This document shows, one piece after another, positions 60,478-64,000 of a stretch of 64,000 bases of DNA; positions within the stretch are counted from its first letter, which is position 1, and each line of letters starts with the position of its first letter. The notes below the pieces were generated by a model. The model saw nothing but the letters and a program-made list of their open reading frames with translations, was not told the origin of the DNA and searched no databases. Source of the stretch: Sphingomonas sp. LC-1. GTDB lineage: Bacteria; Pseudomonadota; Alphaproteobacteria; Sphingomonadales; Sphingomonadaceae. Both the position numbers and the translations under genes were made by a program. Location of the stretch: the NCBI RefSeq assembly GCF_025371035.1, contig NZ_JANZXB010000001.1, forward strand, positions 310,001-374,000, written 5' to 3'.

Positions 60478-60675
60478 TCAGGCGATGATGTCGGGGATCA
60501 GCCGGTCTTCCAACTCCACCAACTCGTCCCGGAGCCGCAATTTGCGCTTCTTCAGTCGCGCAATCTGCAATTGATCAGGGGTCTGCGCCATCAACAGTGC
60601 CGAGATGGCATCGTCGAGATCGCGATGCTCGACACGCAACATATCGATCCGCGCGCGCGCCAGCGTGACGTCCAT
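60478..60675 (-). CDS. DUF465 (YdcH-like) small protein
   Basis: A 65-residue charged helical protein with the family end IARLKKRKLRLRDELVELED. CAGGGGGTGCAGG precedes the ATG. Divergent from a second DUF465 gene 200 nt away. Confidence 0.85.
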   Translation of the reverse strand: MDVTLARARIDMLRVEHRDLDDAISALLMAQTPDQLQIARLKKRKLRLRDELVELEDRLIPDIIA

Positions 60676-60879
60676 CCTGCACCCCCTGATGGGTCGACGC
60701 CGCGAAGCACGCCGTCTCCACGCCCCTCTAGCAAGCCTGTCGCGCCACGGCGAGAGGTCCCAACATGTCATCGGGCCAAATCGCTCGACCGGTCGATTTT
60801 CGTGAAAATGAGGGGGGACAGATCGCCCTTTTGGTGTTTTACTCCTTGTCCCAAAGCAACGACAGGAGGTTGAAGCCCT

Positions 60880-61035
60880 ATGCATACGGCGCATCAAACG
60901 GCCCTGGAGACCAAGCACGCCACGCTCGACCGGCGCATCAGCGCCGAATCACAGCGCCCCGTGCCGGACACTCAGATTCTGGCGGATCTCAAGAAGCAGA
61001 AACTGAGGCTGAAGGAAGAGATTCAAGGCCTATAG
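60880..61035 (+). CDS. DUF465 (YdcH-like) small protein, second copy
   Basis: A 51-residue protein (HQTALETKHATLDRRISAES, DLKKQKLRLKEEIQGL) with the same fold and end motif as its neighbour. AGGAGG lies 11 nt before ATG 60880. Role unknown; family members are abundant small regulators or coiled-coil proteins. Confidence 0.85.
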   Translation: MHTAHQTALETKHATLDRRISAESQRPVPDTQILADLKKQKLRLKEEIQGL

Positions 61036-61199
61036 CCTTGGCTGGCCGCGCGGGTCATCGGACCTGCCGCGGCCTTTATACCCGGCGATGGCCGGGCATT
61101 ATGGAATTGCGCGATCATGGCCCTGTTGCGGCCCCGCCCCATGGGAGGCAGATCGGCGAGACTGACCGCCCAAGCAGTCACCCCCTTAAACGGCATCGA

Positions 61200-61604
61200 T
61201 CAGTAGCTGAACGGACGCGTGCGCAAGCCCGTCGCCGCCTTGGCATATTCTGGGGTCGTCGTGCCGCCGCCCACTGGCTTGCGAACCAGCTTGGGATCGA
61301 TCGGCCGGTCGAACGCGACGCCGATACGCCCCTGGGTACACCAGGCGACCCGGCCGGAGACCGGACCGATGCCCCGAAGATCGACCATGATCGGCGCACC
61401 GATTTCCACCGCGACGGGCAGTTCGGCCATCAGCCCGCCCTCGGAGATGTTGCGCACCCGCACTTCGCGCGGCGCCGTATCGCCGCTCAATGTCATCTGC
61501 GCCATCAGCAACAGGCTGTCGCGCTGACCGGCGCGGTCCGCCCGGTCCTGCTCGTCGTCCGCCATCGGTTTCCCGTCGCCGGGTTCGCGGTTCATCGCGT
61601 CCAT
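61200..61604 (-). CDS. PilZ-domain protein
   Basis: A 134-residue protein with VRVRNISEGGLMAELP and a following strand pair (VSGRVAWCTQGRIGVAF), the layout of PilZ c-di-GMP receptors. The RxxxR box is partly conserved (REVRVRN), so nucleotide binding is not certain. C-terminal tail is Thr/Arg-rich. Confidence 0.8.
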   Translation of the reverse strand: MDAMNREPGDGKPMADDEQDRADRAGQRDSLLLMAQMTLSGDTAPREVRVRNISEGGLMAELPVAVEIGAPIMVDLRGIGPVSGRVAWCTQGRIGVAFDRPIDPKLVRKPVGGGTTTPEYAKAATGLRTRPFSY

Positions 61605-61789
61605 ATCGAAATCCGTCGGTGCCCCAAATTGCTCGCGCGACCATGCACTACCGGCGATGGCCTTGCCAATTCCTTAATCTAGGATGAGCCACAGGGGTTG
61701 TCGCCCTTTGGGGCAAGCCGGATGCGCCCGACCGACGCCTTCCGCCGGTCAACGCCCGATCAAGCGCGATGAACCGGCGGCATGACGGA

Positions 61790-62251
61790 TCAGTCGTCGC
61801 GCGAAACCTTTTCGTTTCGCTCGTGACGTTCCTGCGCCTCGACCGTCATGGTCGCGATCGGGCGTGCTTCCAGCCGACCCAGGCTGATCGGTTCGCCCGT
61901 CACTTCGCAATAGCCATATTCGCCCTCGTCGATCCGACGCAGCGCGGCGTCGATCTTGGAGATCAGCTTGCGCTGGCGATCACGGGTGCGAAGCTCGATC
62001 GACCAGTCGGTCTCGCTCGATGCGCGATCGGTCAGATCGGGCTCGCGCAAGGAGTCGATCTGAAGCTGCGACAGCGTGCCCTGCGCCTCTCGCTGGATGG
62101 ATTCCTTCCAGTCCAGCAATTTGCGTCGGAAATACGCCTGCTGCTTCAGGCTCATGAAAGGCTCGTCCGCGCTGGGACGATAATTTTCATCGATATCGTT
62201 GGCCACATCCGGGCCGGTGGAGTCCGTCACGCGATTAAACACCGTCGCCAT
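61790..62251 (-). CDS. dksA: RNA polymerase-binding protein DksA (one-Cys type)
   Basis: A 153-residue coiled-coil protein with EGEYGYCEVTGEPISLGRLE then ARPIATMTVEAQERHE at the globular end, the DksA signature. Only one of the four zinc-finger cysteines is left, as is usual in alphaproteobacterial DksA. It binds RNA polymerase through the secondary channel and works with ppGpp. Confidence 0.93.
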   Translation of the reverse strand: MATVFNRVTDSTGPDVANDIDENYRPSADEPFMSLKQQAYFRRKLLDWKESIQREAQGTLSQLQIDSLREPDLTDRASSETDWSIELRTRDRQRKLISKIDAALRRIDEGEYGYCEVTGEPISLGRLEARPIATMTVEAQERHERNEKVSRDD

Positions 62252-62664
62252 ACCATCCTCCCAAAGGGCCCGTCAGTGCAACGGTCGGCACCGTGTCCTC
62301 GGGGCCGCCCCCTAATGGTCGAGAGCGCCTATAGTCGGTGCCACCGTCTGCCGCAAGCGACCGGCATTTCATCGTAATCACTTATTCTATAATAATATTG
62401 CGACGTGAATGAGAAATGGACGAAAGCGCCAGCCAATCGTCAGATTCCACACCCGATCCTCGAATCCGCGCTGGGCGACCGACCGGTCGCCTCGAACCGG
62501 ATTCGGACCAGAAGGCGCGAATCCCAAAGCTGAACGGGCAACCGAACAATGGTGTTGGACCTTAAAGCTTTCTTGGTCAGTATGATGACAGAGACGACCC
62601 CATGGAGGCCGTGCAGGCGGCCGGACGGCAACCCCGTCCCCTTGCCCGGTTTGAGGATGTGACG
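62252..62664. other. Noncoding region between dksA and the PEP-CTERM-like gene
   Basis: Divergent region of about 410 nt without a convincing gene. It has an AT-rich block at about 62370-62403 (TATTCTATAATAATATTG) that is likely to hold promoters for dksA. Confidence 0.45.
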
Positions 62665-63690
62665 ATGTCAGTGCGAATGGCCTTGGCGAAGCTGACGGCA
62701 TGTGCCGCAGGCGGCGCCGTGATCGGCGGAGGTGCCGTCCATATGGTGGACCATCCCCAGCGGCCGCCCCTGGTCAAGCAGACCAAGGTCAAGAAGAAGC
62801 GGATCGTGCATCGTCCTCCTCCGCCTCACCCGGCGCGACGTATCATCACGCGTCGGACGACCACCACCACCACGCCGCCGCCGACCGTCATCACCGTCAC
62901 GACCGAGACGCCCCCCGTTCCCGTCCCCCTGCCCCCCAGCCCACCCATGGCGACCGGCGGCGGCTATGTGCCGGCGGTGATCGGCGGCTGGGGTGGTTTC
63001 GGCGGCGGCTGGGGCGGCGGCTTCGGTGGAGGGCTCGGCGGGGGCTTCGGATTTGGCGGCGGCGGATCGAGCGGAAGCGTCGTCATCTCCTCGACCAGCA
63101 GCGGCGGATCGACCTCCACCTCATCCGCATCGGGCGGCTCGGGCGGGTCGTCCAGCTCGACCGGCGGCGTCAGCAGCACCTCATCCTCGGGCAATGTGTC
63201 GAGCACCTCGTCGAGCGGCAATGTTTCCTCGACGTCTTCCACGGGCGGATCGTCGACATCATCTGGCAACGTCTCCTCGACATCCTCCACGGGCGGGTCG
63301 TCCACATCGTCCGGCAACGTCTCTTCGACGTCGTCCACCGGAGGGTCCTCGACTTCGTCGGGCAACGTGTCCTCGACCAGTTCGTCCTCGGGCAATGTCA
63401 GCTCGTCGAGCGCGTCCAGCGCCTCTTCGGCGTCCTCGGCTTCCTCCGCGTCGTCGAGCGGCTATGGATCGAGCAGCGATGGCTGGTCGTCCAACGGTTC
63501 CTCGGCCAGTTCGGCCTCCAGCGCCTCCTCCGCGTCGAGCGCATCGTCGGCGAGCAGCGCTTCGTCATCGGGCAGTTCGACCGGTGGCCCGCCGACCCCG
63601 GTTCCCGCTCCGCCAATGGTCCTGCTGTTCGGCGGCGCGGCGGCGGCGCTGGTGATCCGGCGGCGCCTGGCCAAACCCAAGGCCGCCTGA
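62665..63690 (+). CDS. Ser/Thr/Gly-rich protein with PEP-CTERM-like end
   Basis: A 341-residue low-complexity protein: a Pro-rich stretch, a Gly/Phe-rich stretch and a long Ser/Thr/Gly/Asn region with three tandem 16-residue repeats (VSSTSSTGGSSTSSGN), ending in PTPVPAPPMVLLFGG, a hydrophobic helix and RRRLAKPKAA. That end is a PEP-CTERM-like sorting signal for exosortase-dependent surface anchoring. The ATG at 62665 follows GAGGATGTGACG. The 48-nt DNA repeats at 63223-63366 encode the repeats. Confidence 0.8.
   Translation: MSVRMALAKLTACAAGGAVIGGGAVHMVDHPQRPPLVKQTKVKKKRIVHRPPPPHPARRIITRRTTTTTTPPPTVITVTTETPPVPVPLPPSPPMATGGGYVPAVIGGWGGFGGGWGGGFGGGLGGGFGFGGGGSSGSVVISSTSSGGSTSTSSASGGSGGSSSSTGGVSSTSSSGNVSSTSSSGNVSSTSSTGGSSTSSGNVSSTSSTGGSSTSSGNVSSTSSTGGSSTSSGNVSSTSSSSGNVSSSSASSASSASSASSASSSGYGSSSDGWSSNGSSASSASSASSASSASSASSASSSGSSTGGPPTPVPAPPMVLLFGGAAAALVIRRRLAKPKAA
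63223..63366 (+). repeat. Three 48-nt coding tandem repeats
   Basis: Units 63223-63270, 63271-63318 and 63319-63366 encode the same 16 residues with synonymous changes. The number of units could vary between strains. Confidence 0.75.
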
Positions 63691-63721
63691 ACCATCGCTC
63701 CGCCGTCGCCGGCGGCTTGCG

Positions 63722-64000
63722 CTACGCCTTTTGCAGCGCAGCTTCGATCTCGGGCACCGGATGCCCGGTCAGATCCTTGGCGAGCTCGCCCACCAGCCGG
63801 TCCTCGACCGTCTTGTGATAATGCTTGCGCAATTCGCCGAGCGTCTTGGGGGGCGCGACGACGATCAGCGCCTCGAACTCGTTGGCGAGCGCCCGCCGCT
63901 TGAGCATGTCGGCCGTCTCGGCGGCGAAGCGGTCCTCTTCCTGCTGATGATAGTCGGTTTCGCCCATCGAACCGCGCGCCGGCGCGAATTGCGCCCCCTG
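63722..64000 (-). CDS. Host-attachment-family protein, C-terminal part (5' end outside window)
   Basis: The frame is open to the window edge. The visible part, DYHQQEEDRFAAETADMLKR then EALIVVAPPKTLGELRKHYH and LAKDLTGHPVPEIE, matches the C-terminal half of the host attachment family, small proteins first linked to bacterial attachment to plant cells. About 92 residues of a usual length near 145 are in view. Confidence 0.8.
   Translation of the reverse strand, partial: QGAQFAPARGSMGETDYHQQEEDRFAAETADMLKRRALANEFEALIVVAPPKTLGELRKHYHKTVEDRLVGELAKDLTGHPVPEIEAALQKA

Noticed and set aside
61790-62251. DksA as a pseudogene because three zinc-finger cysteines are missing
   Set aside because: The frame is intact, and one-cysteine DksA proteins are usual in alphaproteobacteria.
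63223-63366. Tandem repeats as a CRISPR array
   Set aside because: The units are contiguous, in frame and lack spacers; they encode protein repeats.

Overview
The window is high-GC DNA whose gene content fits an alphaproteobacterium of the sphingomonad type (Sphingomonas or a close relative). The evidence is a RcdA/DUF1465 protein, a one-cysteine DksA, DUF4169 and DUF6481-like proteins, a secreted S10 peptidase, an M1 aminopeptidase and a PEP-CTERM-like protein. This assignment is inferred from families; no search was run.

Host DNA, left (1-10508): the 3' part of rodA, a tRNA-Lys(CTT), a DUF6481-like gene overlapping a spermidine-synthase-fold methyltransferase gene, then on the minus strand a sulfate ABC transporter operon (sulfate-binding protein, CysT, CysW, CysA) followed by a phospholipase-D-type synthase and DUF4169. 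Next come an aldehyde dehydrogenase and a divergent HxlR regulator / NAD(P)-binding reductase pair with a palindromic operator between them. Two tandem tRNA-Lys(CTT) genes close this part.

Integrated element (about 10,509-53,475, 43 kb): a siphovirus-type prophage sits in the second tandem tRNA-Lys. attL is the 3' part of an intact tRNA; attR is a 49-nt copy of the same part. From left to right it carries integrase arm-site-like repeats, an HNH endonuclease and m5C methyltransferase (likely type II restriction-modification), a MucR-type regulator, a MobV-type relaxase with an oriT-like hairpin, RusA, small genes of unknown role on both strands, a lysis cassette (two spanins, two small membrane proteins, endolysin), an ERF annealing protein, tail genes, tape measure, a tail chaperone pair joined by a -1 frameshift, tail tube and connectors, two DUF2190 decoration proteins, a fused prohead protease/major capsid protein, portal, and terminase. 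Right of the terminase are an HUH-like small protein, a family of small proteins sharing a C-terminal tail, a repeat-rich likely origin region, a RepA-like ATPase, a Cro-like regulator, an excisionase-like protein, a tyrosine integrase and two tandem paralogous orphan genes beside attR.

The most striking unexplained signal is a two-part promoter-like element on the minus strand of the element: a decamer like CACGGGAAGG, exactly 12 nt, then ACAATC. It occurs seven times (before rusA, endolysin, a small gene near 22.8 kb, a tail completion gene, the capsid gene, the head connector/portal, and the terminase). At four of these the start codon lies only 5-7 nt past the -10-like box, which predicts leaderless mRNAs. 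Other notable features are the relaxase plus oriT-like hairpin inside a phage genome, a tRNA whose variable loop was rewritten by the phage att site while keeping G46, a 16-bp operator repeated before the replication and integration genes, and a CTAGAC/CTAAGGT repeat cluster.

Host DNA, right (53,476-64,000): a one-TM protein, an S10 peptidase, an M1 aminopeptidase, a nitronate-monooxygenase-like enzyme, rcdA-like, two divergent DUF465 genes, a PilZ protein, dksA, a Ser/Thr/Gly-rich PEP-CTERM-like protein with 48-nt coding repeats, and the end of a host-attachment-family gene that runs off the window.
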